Positions 1 through 11,412 of a stretch of 64,000 bases of DNA are shown in pieces. The DNA is from Prorocentrum cordatum. Its lineage: Eukaryota > Sar > Dinophyceae > Prorocentrales > Prorocentraceae. Made by a program: the position numbers and the translations under genes. Position 1 is the first letter of the stretch. Every line of letters starts with the position of its first letter. The stretch spans positions 62,001-126,000 of the forward strand of contig CAUYUJ010018548.1 in the NCBI GenBank assembly GCA_963575745.1, given 5' to 3'. The notes beneath the pieces are model-generated. The model had not been told where the DNA came from. It saw only the letters and a list, made by a program, of their open reading frames with translations, and did not search any database.

Positions 1-1
1 A

Positions 2-2251
2 GGAGAGGACTACACGGTGAAAGGAGACGGAGGCGAGGATTGGGTGCCGTATCCAGACACGGAAGGGTGCGCCCACCTCCGCCACGCGTGGGTCCTGAAG
101 AGGAACACGAGGCCCATGGCGCCTACTTTCTTGGGGGCGCCCGTGCCTCGCGGACGTCCAGGAGAAGCGGAGCGATCGGCGCGCATTGTCATGGCGTACT
201 TCCACCCGTGAACATTAAGGCCAGACGCGGCGGACGAGCACGTAGTGTTCGCAGGGGACTTACGCGGGGGCGCGGCGACATGGGACGCTGCCATGGAAGC
301 GTGGCTGCACGGCGGCGCGCAGACGAAGGAAGCCGCGCGGTACGTGGGCAACTTCATGAGCGTGTACCGCGTCCGGCCCCGGGACGCAGACGAGGCGGAG
401 GAGCGCAGCGACGAAGACGTGAGCGATGAGGAGTTAGACGTTGGTTTCGGACAACTAGACGAGGCGCTGAAGTCACGAGCGGGCGGGAAAAGGCGGAAGG
501 ACGGCGACGGAGACAGCAGCGGCGAAGAAAGCGACGCCGGCGGGATTCCAGGAGCGGGCGGCACATCCCATTATGAAAATTCGAAAGAGGGCATGTCTGT
601 CGCGCAACGAGCGTGGGGGGCCCGAGACGGCGAAACACCGCTGAGCGAGGTGCAAGGCGCCTTGCCAGCAGGAGAGGCATGTGACGTCGAGCGCGTGCTG
701 GCGGAAGCGCGCAAATCTCGGAACAAGGAGCAGTCAATGGCAGACAGGGTTTCACAGGCTCGCGGAGCAGTGGCCGTGGCTGGCCAGGCCGCGACATCGG
801 CAGACGTTGCGGCGCGGCTGGAGAGGCTGGAGTTCCGAGTGGACAAGCAGACGGGGCGGCGCGTAGTGAACGCAAAGCAGTTCGAGATGGTGAAGATAGT
901 GGCGCTTCGAGTGATGCGCGAGATTGACGGCGAGGCAAGTCAGGATGCCGGCATGGGTGAACCGCTGCAGCGGTGTATGCACGGAGGCCCTGGGACGGGC
1001 AAGTCGCACGTGTTGCGCATCATCCGTCATGAACTGTTCGAGGGGTTGATGAAGTTGACAATCGGTGTGCACTTTCAAATTACGGCTCTGCAGGCCGTCA
1101 TGGCACAGCTGCTGGGAGGCGATACCATCCACCATGCGTGTGCTATTCCGGCCATCAAACGGGGTGAAGAGAAGGGGGAGGACGTCAAGCTGCAGTACGA
1201 GACGGCGAAACGCGTGCTGCAGTGGAGGTGGTTGTTCATCGACGAGATCAGCATGGTGAGCGCCAGACTACTGGCAGAAGTAGACGCGAAACTGCGCGGG
1301 GTCATCCGTGACGTGGGGACGACGAAGCGTAGCGAAGATGGCGTGCCGCGCTCGATCGGCGGTTTGAACGTCGTGCTGAGTGGTGACTTCTGGCAGCTGG
1401 CACCCCCGGACGGCGGCTTCCTTGCGGATATCCCAACGGAGCGCATCTCGGCGGCCCGCAAGTACATGTCGCTGCCACCCGTGCTGCACGGGCAAGCGCT
1501 CCTGTGGGGCGGCGCCGGGTGCGGGGTTCAGGGCGCGACAGAGTTGGAGGAGTGCGAAAGGTGCGACGACGCCTGGCTGAAGGAAGTGCAAGAAGAGTTC
1601 CGTAGAGGGGCGCTGTCAGCGGACGCGCGCGCATTTTTGCATGGTCGCGATACAACCGTGCCTGGCAGCTGGCTGAACGGGGACGTTTGTTGCGGGAGTC
1701 GGGCCTGTCGGGACCTGTGCGACGTCGGGAGGGATGCAACGCGGATGGGGTCGGGGCAGCGACGAAGACGTCCAGCGACGCCGAAGGAGATCCGGCAGGA
1801 GGAGTGCAACGTGTGCAGAGAGGAGCGGGCGTGGCGACGGCTCGTGATAGATGGCCCTGACGACCCACGATTGTTGTCGGAGAAGTTCCTGGTCGCGCCG
1901 GGTGTGTTTCCCAACAGCGACGTCAAATGCGAGGCGAATACGCTTCGAGCGTCGCAATACGCGCGCAGGCACAGAAAGCCGATGGTGCACGTTCCGGCAC
2001 GGGACACTCCTACGCCAGAGGCGCTGCGTGAGCGGCCAGATTTGCCGCGCCAGAAGCTGGCGTGGCTCCAGCGGCATGACAAGGAGAGCGGGGACTTGTA
2101 TGGTTTTTTGCCGATCACAGAGGGCATGCCGATCGCCCTCACCGACCACATTGATCGAAGCGAGGACAAGAACCTCCTGCGCGGTCGCGCGGGGCGAGTG
2201 CACTCTTGGATTTGCGACGGAGTCGGCGAAGATGACCAGGTCACGTATTGA
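2..2251 (+). CDS. PIF1/Helitron-type helicase copy 1, N-terminal and ATPase part (5' truncated)
   Basis: The reading frame is open from the window edge, so the true start lies outside. The largest uninterrupted stretch begins at 245. Walker A is GGPGTGKSHV (nt about 980-1,009), Walker B is LFIDEISM (about 1,229-1,252), and a GDFWQLAPP motif near 1,382 follows, in the order seen in PIF1-family superfamily-1B helicases. The upstream stretch with YFHP-stop-TLRP and AYF/FMSVY-like spacing resembles the linker between the Rep/helicase-like part and the PIF1 domain in Helitron-related proteins. A TGA at 209-211 falls where a Trp would fit. The frame ends at a TGA at 2,249-2,251, and the missing C-terminal helicase motifs continue one frame over. 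Product if functional: ATP-dependent 5'-3' DNA helicase, nuclear. Likely a decayed or mobile-element gene. Family certain; Helitron origin inferred. Confidence 0.85.
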
Positions 2252-3582
2252 AGAAGACGCCGAAAGCAATTTTCGTGTTGTTTGACGAAGGCGAGGACGG
2301 GAATGGCGGTCGGAAGCCGTGTACGTGGACGATCGAGGGATTGAGCACGCCCGGTTTGCACCCGGTGACGCCGCAGAAGAAGGAATGGTTCGTGGACAAG
2401 GGTCGCCTGTATCCACGACTCAAAGTCAAAAGACGGCAGTTCCCTCTGGCGCCAGCTTTCGGCGCCACGGCCCACGCGGCGCAGGGGCAATCGTTCAAGG
2501 AAGGTGTGATCGTGGATTTGAGCATCGGCGGGGGAACTTCGCCGCTCTCGAGCTACGTGGCACTGACGCGCGTGCGACGGCGCGCGGACATGTTGATATT
2601 CCGGGCCTTTGACCGCGCGCCGTGCGCCCAGGGTGAACGGAAGGGCCCCGCCTTGCTCTTGCAATCGTTGCGTGGGGACGCCCTGGATTGGGACGCCATC
2701 GAGAAGGAGTTTATGCCCTCGGGGAGATGCGCACTCTGCTCCTCAGTGGAGTACAAGAACCAGTTCGGCCTGAGCCAGTGGAGTCGGGATGACGGCCTGC
2801 GCGTGGGTAACCTGTGCCTGGAAGACAGGAAGAGCGTGGGAACGCCGTGGCAGTGCATGGAGTGCGGACTCTGGAAGAGCCAGGGTGCTTTCCCCTCCTC
2901 CCAACACCACTGCGCGAAGCTGACGTCACGGCGCTGCGTGGACTGTCCCGAGAGGCGACAGCGTTACGTGTGCGAGGATCGCAAGTGCAAGCAAGCTTTC
3001 GCGGCGCATCAGAGGGACAAGGCAGGGAACGCCCGGTGCAAAGGGGGAATGTGCCTTGATTGCGAGGAGCTGAAGAAGCACCTGAAGTGTTCGCGCTGCG
3101 GCGAGCACAAGTTACCGGTGGAATATGCCAAAGCGGAACAGATGAACGACGAGCCCACATGCAAATCTTGCAAGAAGTTGCAGAGAGAGGAGGAGAAGGC
3201 GCGCGCAGAAGCAACAAAGCGGGTTTTATGCTCACAATGTGGGGAGTCGAAGAGTAAGGCCGAGTTTTCCGCCTACATGTTGGGGCACGCCTCCAAGGCG
3301 TCGCTTGCTTGCACCCAGTGCGTAGACGCAGCGGCTGCACAACGGGACACTGCGGCGAGGGAGGAATTCAAGGCCTGTGTTGTGTGCGAGGTGGTGCAGC
3401 GGCGTGAGTTCTTCTCGCAATTTGTGTGGGAAGGAGCGGCCGATCGTGACCGCAAATGCAAGCGCTGCGTCAACGCTGGGGCTGCACAGCGCAATGCAGC
3501 TGCGAGGGAGGACGTGAGGGCCTGCGTTGTGTGCGAGGTGGCGCAGCGGCGTGAGTGTTTTTTACCTTACAGCTCTTGCTGA
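2248..3582 (+). CDS. PIF1-type helicase copy 1, C-terminal helicase motifs plus Cys-rich repeat tail
   Basis: This continues the preceding frame after a -1 shift. Inserting one T into the TATTG at 2,246-2,250 would join them. Residues about 71-83 hold FGATAHAAQGQSF and about 103-121 hold YVALTRVRRRADMLIF, the late motifs of PIF1/RecD-like helicases. From about residue 160 onward there is no helicase sequence. Instead there are six to seven repeats of CxxC, 15-30 residues with an aromatic, then CxxC (CALC; CMEC...CVDC; CEDRKC...CLDC; CSRC...CKSC; CSQC...CTQC; CVVC...CKRC; CVVC). Four Cys per unit suggests zinc-binding ribbons, superficially like Stc1-type domains. The function of the tail is unknown. 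Coding breaks off at 3,556 within the last repeat and resumes at about 4,439. Confidence 0.8.
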   Translation: MKKTPKAIFVLFDEGEDGNGGRKPCTWTIEGLSTPGLHPVTPQKKEWFVDKGRLYPRLKVKRRQFPLAPAFGATAHAAQGQSFKEGVIVDLSIGGGTSPLSSYVALTRVRRRADMLIFRAFDRAPCAQGERKGPALLLQSLRGDALDWDAIEKEFMPSGRCALCSSVEYKNQFGLSQWSRDDGLRVGNLCLEDRKSVGTPWQCMECGLWKSQGAFPSSQHHCAKLTSRRCVDCPERRQRYVCEDRKCKQAFAAHQRDKAGNARCKGGMCLDCEELKKHLKCSRCGEHKLPVEYAKAEQMNDEPTCKSCKKLQREEEKARAEATKRVLCSQCGESKSKAEFSAYMLGHASKASLACTQCVDAAAAQRDTAAREEFKACVVCEVVQRREFFSQFVWEGAADRDRKCKRCVNAGAAQRNAAAREDVRACVVCEVAQRRECFLPYSSC

Positions 3583-4438
3583 TAGGTTTCTAGTGGTCTC
3601 AAAAGAAAGCATCATGACTCCTCAGGGGGGTCTGGGCGGGACCCGGAACGGCTGCCGCCGAAGCCGAAATCGCTTTGGACATCCTCGCAAAATCGCTCTT
3701 GGTGCTCCCAGAACTCCATTCCCGGGCCACATTTTGGATGCCCCCAGCCCCTTCGAGAACTCCATTCCCGGGCCACATTTTGGATGCCCGGAGTGTAGGC
3801 CACTTCGTGCTCTTCGATTTCCCAGAACTCCATTCCCGGGCCACATTGAATTCCATTCCTGGGCATGATTTTGAATGCCCGGAGCCAACTGTAGGCCACT
3901 TCGTGTTCTTCTAGTTCCCAGAACTCCATTCCTGGGCCACATTTTGAATGCTGAGGCAGGCTGATGCTGCGGCCGAGGCAGGCTGAGGCTGAGGCAGGCT
4001 GAGGCTGAGGCCGAGGCTGAAGGCAGACTGAGGCTGAGGCTGAAGCAGACTGAGGCTGAGGCTGAGGCAGGCTGAGGCTGAGGCTGAAGCAGGCTGATGC
4101 TGAGGCAGGCTGAGGCTGAGGCTGAGGCTGATGCAGGCTGAGGCTGCAGGCAGGCTGAGGCCGAGGCTGAAGGCAGACTGAGGCTGAGGCTGAAGCAGGC
4201 TGAGGCTGAGGCTGAGGCAGGCTGAGGCTGAGGCAGGCTGAGGCTGAGGCTGAGGCAGGCTGAGGCTGAGGCTGTGACTGCGACTGCCGTTGCCGCTGCT
4301 ACTGTCATCGCGAATGCGACTACGACTGCGAGAACAGCAGAATTCGGCAACTGGATTTTCATCTGAATCTTAAGGGGAATGCTTTGACATATACTTCTAC
4401 ACATCGCTGTTAGGTTGCTTTGCCGGGATAATTCGACT
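3556..4438 (+). repeat. Repeat-filled interruption inside the Cys tail of helicase copy 1
   Basis: The last Cys repeat stops after CVVCEVAQRREC, and the matching remainder (WxWxGAAARHRKCKRY) is found at 4,439. The 880 bp between are therefore an insertion or an intron. The first part (about 3,710-3,950) has about five copies of AGAACTCCATTCCYGGGCCA with variable spacers. The second part (about 3,945-4,280) is a degenerate GAGGCT/GAGGCA hexanucleotide array. A GTGAGT at 3,551-3,556 looks like a splice donor, but the same bases occur as ordinary codons in the previous Cys repeat, so splicing is unproven. Confidence 0.6.
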
Positions 4439-4705
4439 TGGATGTGGGCAGGCGCGGCCGCTCGGCACCGCAAGTGCAAGCGCTACATCGATGGCGCAAC
4501 GCTGCAGCGCGGGAAGTGAAAATGTGTAGAATGTAAGGGCGCTTTCGGGAATGAGCACTACGGCAACTGGTTGGCTGGGCGATCGACGCAGAAGGCGGAT
4601 GGGAAGCAGAGGTGCAACATGTGTTGTGCTAGCCAAGAGCGCAAACGGAAGGAAGTCGCTGAGCGGAGCCATGCGTCGGTAGCGCAAATACATAAGGCTG
4701 GATAG
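4439..4705 (+). CDS. Terminal Cys-repeat segment of helicase copy 1
   Basis: In one frame this reads W-x-W-x-GAAARHRKCKRY, then GATLQRGK, a TGA at 4,517-4,519, then KCVECKGAFGNEHYGNW, a basic stretch with CNMCC, and a TAG at 4,703-4,705. It aligns with the preceding CVVC...CKRC repeats (GAADRDRKCKRC), so it is the displaced 3' end of the same coding region. Two decay signs are visible. The last Cys of CKRC is Tyr, and the TGA sits where Arg or Lys occurs in the other repeats, compatible with CGA to TGA. The satellite begins 33 bp downstream. Confidence 0.65.
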
Positions 4706-4737
4706 CTGTCTCCGAATCCGAAAAGAGCAACGACGAC

Positions 4738-7700
4738 CGTGGCCAGGTGGGGGGGCATGGAGGAGTGCATCGGCCGATTTTGGGCGAGAATTCGCGGGGT
4801 CGGAGGTCCCAAGAACAGTGCCCAGGAGCCTGGGGATGCCGTGGCCAGGTGGGGGCATGGAGGGGGGTACCAGTCGATTTTGAGGGAGGAATCGTGGGGT
4901 GGGGCGTCCCAAGAACAGAGCCCAGAGGCCGGAGGATGCCGTGGTCAGGTGGGGAGGGGGGGGGGCATGGAGCGGAGTATCGGTCGATTTTGGGCGAGAA
5001 GTCGTGGGGTCGGGGGTCCCAAGAACAGAGCCCAGAGCCCTGGGAATGCCGTGGCCAGGTGGGGGGATTGTGGGGGGTATCGGTCGATTTGGGGAAGCAA
5101 TCGTGGGGTCGGGGTCCCAAGAACAGAGCCCGTAGGGCTGGGGATGCCGTGGCCGGGTGAGGAGCATGGAGGGGGGTATTGGTCGATTTGGGGCGAAGCA
5201 TCGCGGGGTTGGGGGTCCCAAGAACAGAGCGCAGATGCTTGGGGATGCCGCGGCCAGGTGGGGGACATGGAGCGGAGTATCGGTCGATTTGGGGCCAGAA
5301 ATCGCGGGGTCGGGGGTCCCAAGAATAGAGCCCGGAGGCCAGTGGATGCTGTGGCCAGGTGGGAGGCATGGAGGGGGGTATCCGTCGATTTTCAGCGAGA
5401 AATCGTGGGGTCGGGGGCCCCGAGAAGAGAGCCCAGAGGCCGGGGGATGCCATTGCCAGGTCGGGGGCACGGAGGGAGGTATCCGTCGGTTTTGGGCGAG
5501 AAATCGTGGGGTCGGGGGCCCCAAGAACAGAGCCCAGAGGCCTGGGGATGCCGTGGCCAGGTGGGGGGCATGGAGGTGGGTATCGGTCGATTTTGGGCGA
5601 CAAATCGTAGGGTCGGGGGTCCCAAGAACAGAGCCCAGAGGTTTGGGGATGCCGTGGCAAGGCGGGGGGCATGACATGGAGGGGGGTATCGGTCGAGTTT
5701 GGATAAGAAATCGTCGGGTCGGGGGTCCAAGAACAGGGCCCAGAGGCCAGTGGATGCCGTGGCCAGGTGGGGGGCATGGAGGTGGGTATGGGGTGATTTT
5801 GGCAGAGAAATCGTGGGGTCGTGGGTCCCAAGAACAGAACCCAGAGGCCTGGGGATGCCGTGGCCAGGTGGGAGGCATGGCGGGGGGTATTGGTCGATTT
5901 TGGGCGAGGCATCGCGGGGTCGGGGGTCCCCAGAAAAGAGCCCAGAGGCTTGGGGACGCCGTGGCCAGGTGGGGGCATGGATGGGAGTCCCGGTTGATAT
6001 TCAATTAGAAATCGTGGGGTCGGGGGCCCCAAGTACAGAGCCCAGAGGCCGGAGGATGCCGTGGCCAGGTGGGGAGGGGGGGGGCATGGACAGAGTATCG
6101 GTCGAGTTTGGGCGAGGCATCGCAAAGCCGGGGGTCCGAAAAATAGAGCGCGGAGGCCTGTGGATGCCGTGGCCAGGTGGGGGGCATGGAGGGAGTATCC
6201 GTCGATTTGGGCCGAGAAGTCGCGGGGTCGGGGGTCCCAAGAACAGAGCCCAGAGGCCTGGGGATGCCGTGGCCAGGTGAGGGGCATGGAGGGGGGTATC
6301 GGTCGTTTTTGGGCGAGAAATCGCGGGGTCGGGGGCCCCAATAACAGAGTCCAAAGGCCTGCGGATGCCGTGGCCAGGTGGGGGGGGCATGGAGGACTGC
6401 ATCGGTCGGTTTTGGGCGACAAAATGCAGGGTCGGGTGTCCCAAGAACACAGCCCAGAGGCCAGTGGATGCCGTGGCCAGGTGGGAGGCATGGAGGGGGG
6501 TATCGGTCGATTTTGGGCGAGAAATTGCAAGGTCGGGGGTCCCGAGACGAGAGCCCAGAGGCGTGGGGATGCCGTGGCCAGGTCGGGGGCACGGAGGCAG
6601 TATCCGTCGATTTTGGGGGAGAAATCGCGGGGTCGGGGATCGGGGGTCCCAAGAACAGAGCCCAGAGGCCTGGGGATGCCGTGGCCAGGCATGGGGCATG
6701 GAATTTTCGGGGGCAGAGTCCAAAAAGGTGGGGGGGGCATGGAGGACTGCATCGGTCGGTTTTGGGCGACAAAATGCAGGGTCGGGTGTCCCAAGAACAC
6801 AGCCCAGAGGCCAGTGGATGCCGTGGCCAGGTGGGAGGCATGGAGGGGGGTATCGGTCGATTTTGGGCGAGAAATTGCAAGGTCGGGGGTCCCGAGACGA
6901 GAGCCCAGAGGCGTGGGGATGCCGTGGCCAGGTCGGGGGCACGGAGGCAGTATCCGTCGATTTTGGGGGAGAAATCGCGGGGTCGGGGATCCCAAGAACA
7001 GAGCCCAGAGGCCTGGGGATGCCGTGGCCAGTGGGGAAGCATGGAGGTGGGGATCGGTCGATTTTGGGCGACAAATCGTAGGGTCGGGGGTCCCAAGAAC
7101 AGAGCCCAGAGGCGTGGGGATGCCGTGGCCAAGTGGGGGGCATGGAGGGGGGTATCGGTCGATTTTGGGCGAAGAATCGCGGGGTCGCGGGTCCCAAGAA
7201 CAGAGCACAGATGCCGTGGCCAGGTGAAGGAGAAGGGGGGGGGGGGGCATGGAGGAGAGTATCGGTTGATTTTGGTGGAGAAATCGCGGAGTCGGGGGTC
7301 CCAGGAGCAGATCCCCGAGGCTGGGGGATGCCGTGGCCAAGTGGGGGGCATGGAGGGGTATTGGTTGATTTTGGGCGAGGCATCGCGGGGTCGGGGGTCC
7401 CAAGAACAGAGCCCAGAGGCCTGGGGATGCCGTGGCCAGGTGGGGGGCATGGAGAGGGGTATCGGTCGATTTTGGCTGAGAAATCGTAGGCTCGGGAGTC
7501 CCAAGAGCAGAGCCCAGAGCTCTGGGGATGCTGTGGCCAGGGGAGGGGGCATGGAGGGGGGTATCGGTCGATTTTCGGCGAGAAATCGTCGGGTCGGGGG
7601 CCTGACGGACAAGAGGCCCGCGGATGCCGTGGCCAGGTGTGCGTGTGTGTGTGTGTGGGGGGGGGGGACATGGAGGAGGGTACCGGTCGATTTGGGGCAA

Positions 7701-10700
7701 GAAATCGCGGGGTCGCGGGTCCCGAGAACAGAGCCCAGAGGCCTGGGGATGCCGTGGCCAGGTGGGGTTCATGGAGGGGAGCATCGGTTGATTTTCAGCG
7801 AGAAATCGTGGGGTCGGGGGCCCCAAGTACAGAGCCCAGAGGCCTGGGGATGTCGTGGCCAGGGGGGGGGCATGGAGGGGGGGGGTGCATCAGCCGATTA
7901 GGGCGAGAAATCGCGGGGCCGAGGGTCCCAAGAACAGAGCCCAGAGCCCTGGGGATGCCGTGGCCAGGTGGGAAGCATGGAGGGGGGTATCGGTCGATTT
8001 TGGGCGAGACATCGTGGGGTCGGGTGTCCCAAGAACAGAGCCCAGAGCCCTGGGGATGCCGTGGCCAGGTGGGAGGATGGTGGAATGTATCGGTCGATTT
8101 TGGCCGAGGAATCGCGGGTCGGGGTCCCAAGAACAGGGCCCATAGGGCTGGGGATGCCGTGGCCAGGTGGGGAGCATGGAGGTGGGTATGGGGTGATTTT
8201 GGCAGAGAAATCGTGGGGTCGCGAGCCCAAGAACAGAGCCCAGGTGCTTGGGGATGCCGTGGCCAGGTGGGGGGCATGGAGCGGAGCATCGGTCGATTTT
8301 GGCGAGGAAATCGCGGGGGCGGGGGTCCCAAGAATAGAGCCCGGAGGGCATGGAGGGGGGTATCGGTCGATTTTGGGCGAGGCATCGCGGGGTCGGGGGC
8401 TTCGAGAACAGAGCCCAGAGGCCTGGGGATGCCGTTGCCAGGTGGGGGGCATGGAGGGGGGTATCCGTCGATTTTGGGTGAGAAATCGCGGGGTCGGGGG
8501 TCTCAAGAACAGAGCCCAGAGGCCTGGGGATGCCGTGGCCAGGTGGGGGGCATGGAGCAGAGTATCGGTCGAGCTTGGGCGAGAAATCGTAGGGTCGCGG
8601 GTCCCAAGAAAACGGCCCAGAGGCTTGGGGATGCCGTGGCCAGGTGGGGGGCATTGAGGGAGGTATCGGTCGATTTTGGGTGAGAAATCGTCGGGTCGGG
8701 CGTCCCAAGAACAGAGCCCAGAGCTCTTTGGATGCCGTGGCCAGGTGGGGGGCATGGAGGGGGGCATCGGTCGATTTTCGGTGAGAAATCGTCGGGTCGG
8801 GGGCCTCAAGAACAAGAGGCCAGGGGATGCCGTGGCCAGGTGTGGGGGGGGGTGCATGGAGGAGAGTATCGGTCGATTCTGGCAGAGAAATCGCGGGGTC
8901 GCGGGTCCCGAGAACAGAGCCCAGAGGCCGGTGGATGCCGTGGCCAGGTGGGGGGCATGGAGGGGGGTATCGGTCGAGTCTGGCCGAGAAGTCGCGGGGT
9001 CGGGGGTCCCAAGAACAGAGCCCAGAGGCTTGGAGATGCCGTGGGCAGGTGCGGGGCATGGAGGGGGGTATCGGTTGATTTGGGGCGAGAAATCGTGGGG
9101 TCGAGGGTCCCAAGAACAGAGTCCAAAGGCCTGCGGATGCCGTTGCCAGGTGGGGGGGCATGGAGGACTGCATCGGTCGATTTTGGGCGACAAATCGTAG
9201 GGTCGGGGGTCCCAAGAACACAGCCCAGAGGCCAGTGGATGCCGTGGCCAGGTGGGAGGCATGGAGGGGGGTATCGGTCGATTTTGGGCGAGAAATCGTG
9301 GGGTCGGGGGTCCCCAGAAGAGAGCCCAGAGGCCTGGGGATGCCGTGGCCAGGTCGGGGGCGCGGACGGAGGTATCCGTCGATTTTGGGCGAGAAATCGT
9401 GGGGTCGGGAATCCCAAGAACAGAGCCTCTGGGGATGCCGTTGCCAGGTGGGGGGCATGGAGGGGGGTATCGGTTGATTTTGGGCGAGGCATCGTGGGGT
9501 CGGGGGTCTCCAGAAAAGAGCCCAGAGGCTTGGGGATGCCGCGGCAAGGTGGGGGGCATGGCATGGAGGGGGGTATCGGTCGAGCTTGGGTGAGAAATCG
9601 TCGGGTCGGGGGTCCCAAGAAAAGAGCCCAGAGGCCAGTGGATGCCGTGGCCAGGTGGGGGGCATGGAGGGGGGTATCGGTGGATTTTGAGCGACAAATC
9701 GTAGAGCCCAGAGGCCTGGGGATGCCGTGGCCAGGTGGGAGGCATGGAGGGGGGTATCGGTCGATTTTGGGCGAGGCATCGTGGGGTCGGGGGTCCCCAG
9801 AAAAGAGCCCAGAGGCTTGGGGATGCCGTGGTCAGGTGGGGGCATGGAGGGGAGTCCCGGTCGATTTTCAGCGAGAAATCGTGGGGTCGGGGGTCCCAAG
9901 AACAGAGCCCAGAGGCCAGAGGATGCCGTGGCCAGGTGGGGAGGGGGGGGGCATGGACAGAGTATCGGTCGGTTTTGGGCGAGAAATCGTGAAGTCGGGG
10001 TCCGAAGAATAGAGCCTGGAGGCCTGTGGATGGGGGGCATGGAGGGGGGTATCGGTCGATTTTGGCAGTGAAGTCGCGGGGTCGGGGGTCCCAAGAACAG
10101 AGCCCAGATGCCTGGGGATGCCGTGGGCAGGTGAGGGGCATGGAGGGGGGCATCGGTCGATTTTGGGTAAGCAATCGTGGGGTCGGGGGCCCCAAGAACA
10201 GAGTCCAACGGCCTGCGGATGCCGTGGCCAGGTGGGCATGGCATGGAGGGGGGCATCGGTTGAGTTTGGGTGGGAAATCGTCGGGTCGGGGGCCCCAAGA
10301 AAAGAGCCCAGAGGCCAGTGGATGCCGTGGCCAGGTGGGGGGCATGGAAAAGGGTATCGGTGGATTTTGGGCGACAAATCGCGGGGTTGTGGGTCCCAAG
10401 AACAGAGCCCAGAGGCCTGTGGATGCCGTGGCCAGGTGGGGAGCATGGAGGTGGGTATTGGTCGAATTTGGGCGAGAAATTGTAGGGTCGGGGGTCCCAA
10501 GAACAGAGCCCAGAGGCGTGGGGATGCCGCGGCCAGGTGAAGGAGAAGCGGGGGGGGGGCACGGGGAGAGTATCGGTCGATTTTGGTGGAGAAATCGCGG
10601 AGTCGGGGGTCCCAAGAACAGAGCCCAGAGGCTGGGGGATGCCGTGGCCAAGTGGTTGGCATGGAGGGGGGTATTGGTCGATTTTGGGCGAAGCGTCGCG

Positions 10701-11412
10701 GGGTCGGGGGTCCCAAGAACAGAGCCCAGAGGCCTGGGGATGCCGTGGCCAGGTGGGAGGCATGGAGGGGAGTGTCAGTCGATTTTGGGCGAGAAATCGC
10801 GGGGTCGGGGGTCCCCAGAAAAGAGCCCAGAGGCTTGGGGATGCCGTGGTCAGGTGGGGGCATGGAGGGGAGTCCCGGTCGATTTTCAGCGAGAAATCGT
10901 GGGGTCGGGGGCCTCAAGAACAAGAGGCCAGGGGATGCCGTGGCCAGGTGTGTGGGGGGGTGTGTGCATGGAGGAGGGTATCGGTCGATTTTGGGCAAGA
11001 AATCGCGGGGTCGCGGGTCCCGAGAACAGAGCCCAGAGGCCTGTGGATGCCGTGGCCAGGTGGGGGGCATGGAGGGGGGTATCGGTCGAGTCTGGGCGAG
11101 AAATCGCAGGGTCGGGGGTCCCAAGAACAGAGCTCAGAGGCCTGGAGATGTCGTGGCCAGGGGGGGTGGGCATGGAGGGGGGCATCGGTCGATTAGGGCG
11201 AGAAATCGCGGGGTCGAGGGTCCCGAGAACAGAGCCCAGAGCCCTGGGGATGCCGTGGCCAGGTGGGAAGCATGGAGGGGGGTATCGGTCGATTTTGGGC
11301 GAGACATCGTGGGTCGGGTGTCCCAAGAACAGACCCAGAGCCCTGGGGATGCCGTGGCCAGCGGGGGCATGGAGGAGGGTATCGGTTGATTTTGGGCGAC
11401 AAATCGTTGGGA
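4738..11412 (+). repeat. Satellite array, about 102-bp unit, about 65 copies
   Basis: The core phrase GATGCCGTGGCCAGGTGGGG recurs every 98-110 bp (for example 4,835, 4,935, 5,045, 5,143, 5,244) through to 11,412. A unit contains the GCCGTGGCCAGG box, a GGGGGGCATGGAGGGGGGTAT box, TCGGTCGATTTTGGGCGAGA, a TCGGGGTCGGGGGTCCC box and AAGAACAGAGCCCAGAGGCC. Units differ by point changes, short indels and G-run length. Because 102 is 34 codons and the unit lacks stops in several frames, ORFs above 900 residues appear on both strands; they are composition artefacts. The array lies exactly between the two helicase copies. No gene is supported inside it. Confidence 0.95.
6381..6990 (+). repeat. Recent 350-bp higher-order duplication within the satellite
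   Basis: About 265 bp starting at 6,381 (from GGAGGACTGC with the variant GACAAAATGCAGG) recurs with virtually no change starting at 6,731, an offset of 350 bp. The two copies are separated by about 50 bp of atypical sequence (about 6,685-6,735, including GGAATTTTCGGGGGCAGAG) that belongs to no standard unit. A more diverged relative of the same multi-unit block occurs near 9,150-9,400, so the array has higher-order structure. Confidence 0.8.

Noticed and set aside
3551-3556. GTGAGT as a splice donor ending the Cys-tail exon
   Set aside because: The same bases occur as ordinary codons in the preceding repeat, and using it would delete residues conserved in the other repeats. Left open, not called.
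4629-11124. ORFs of 400-1,065 residues on both strands, Pro- or Gly-rich
   Set aside because: They are translations of the 102-bp satellite, open in several frames at once and shifting frame between units. Composition explains them.
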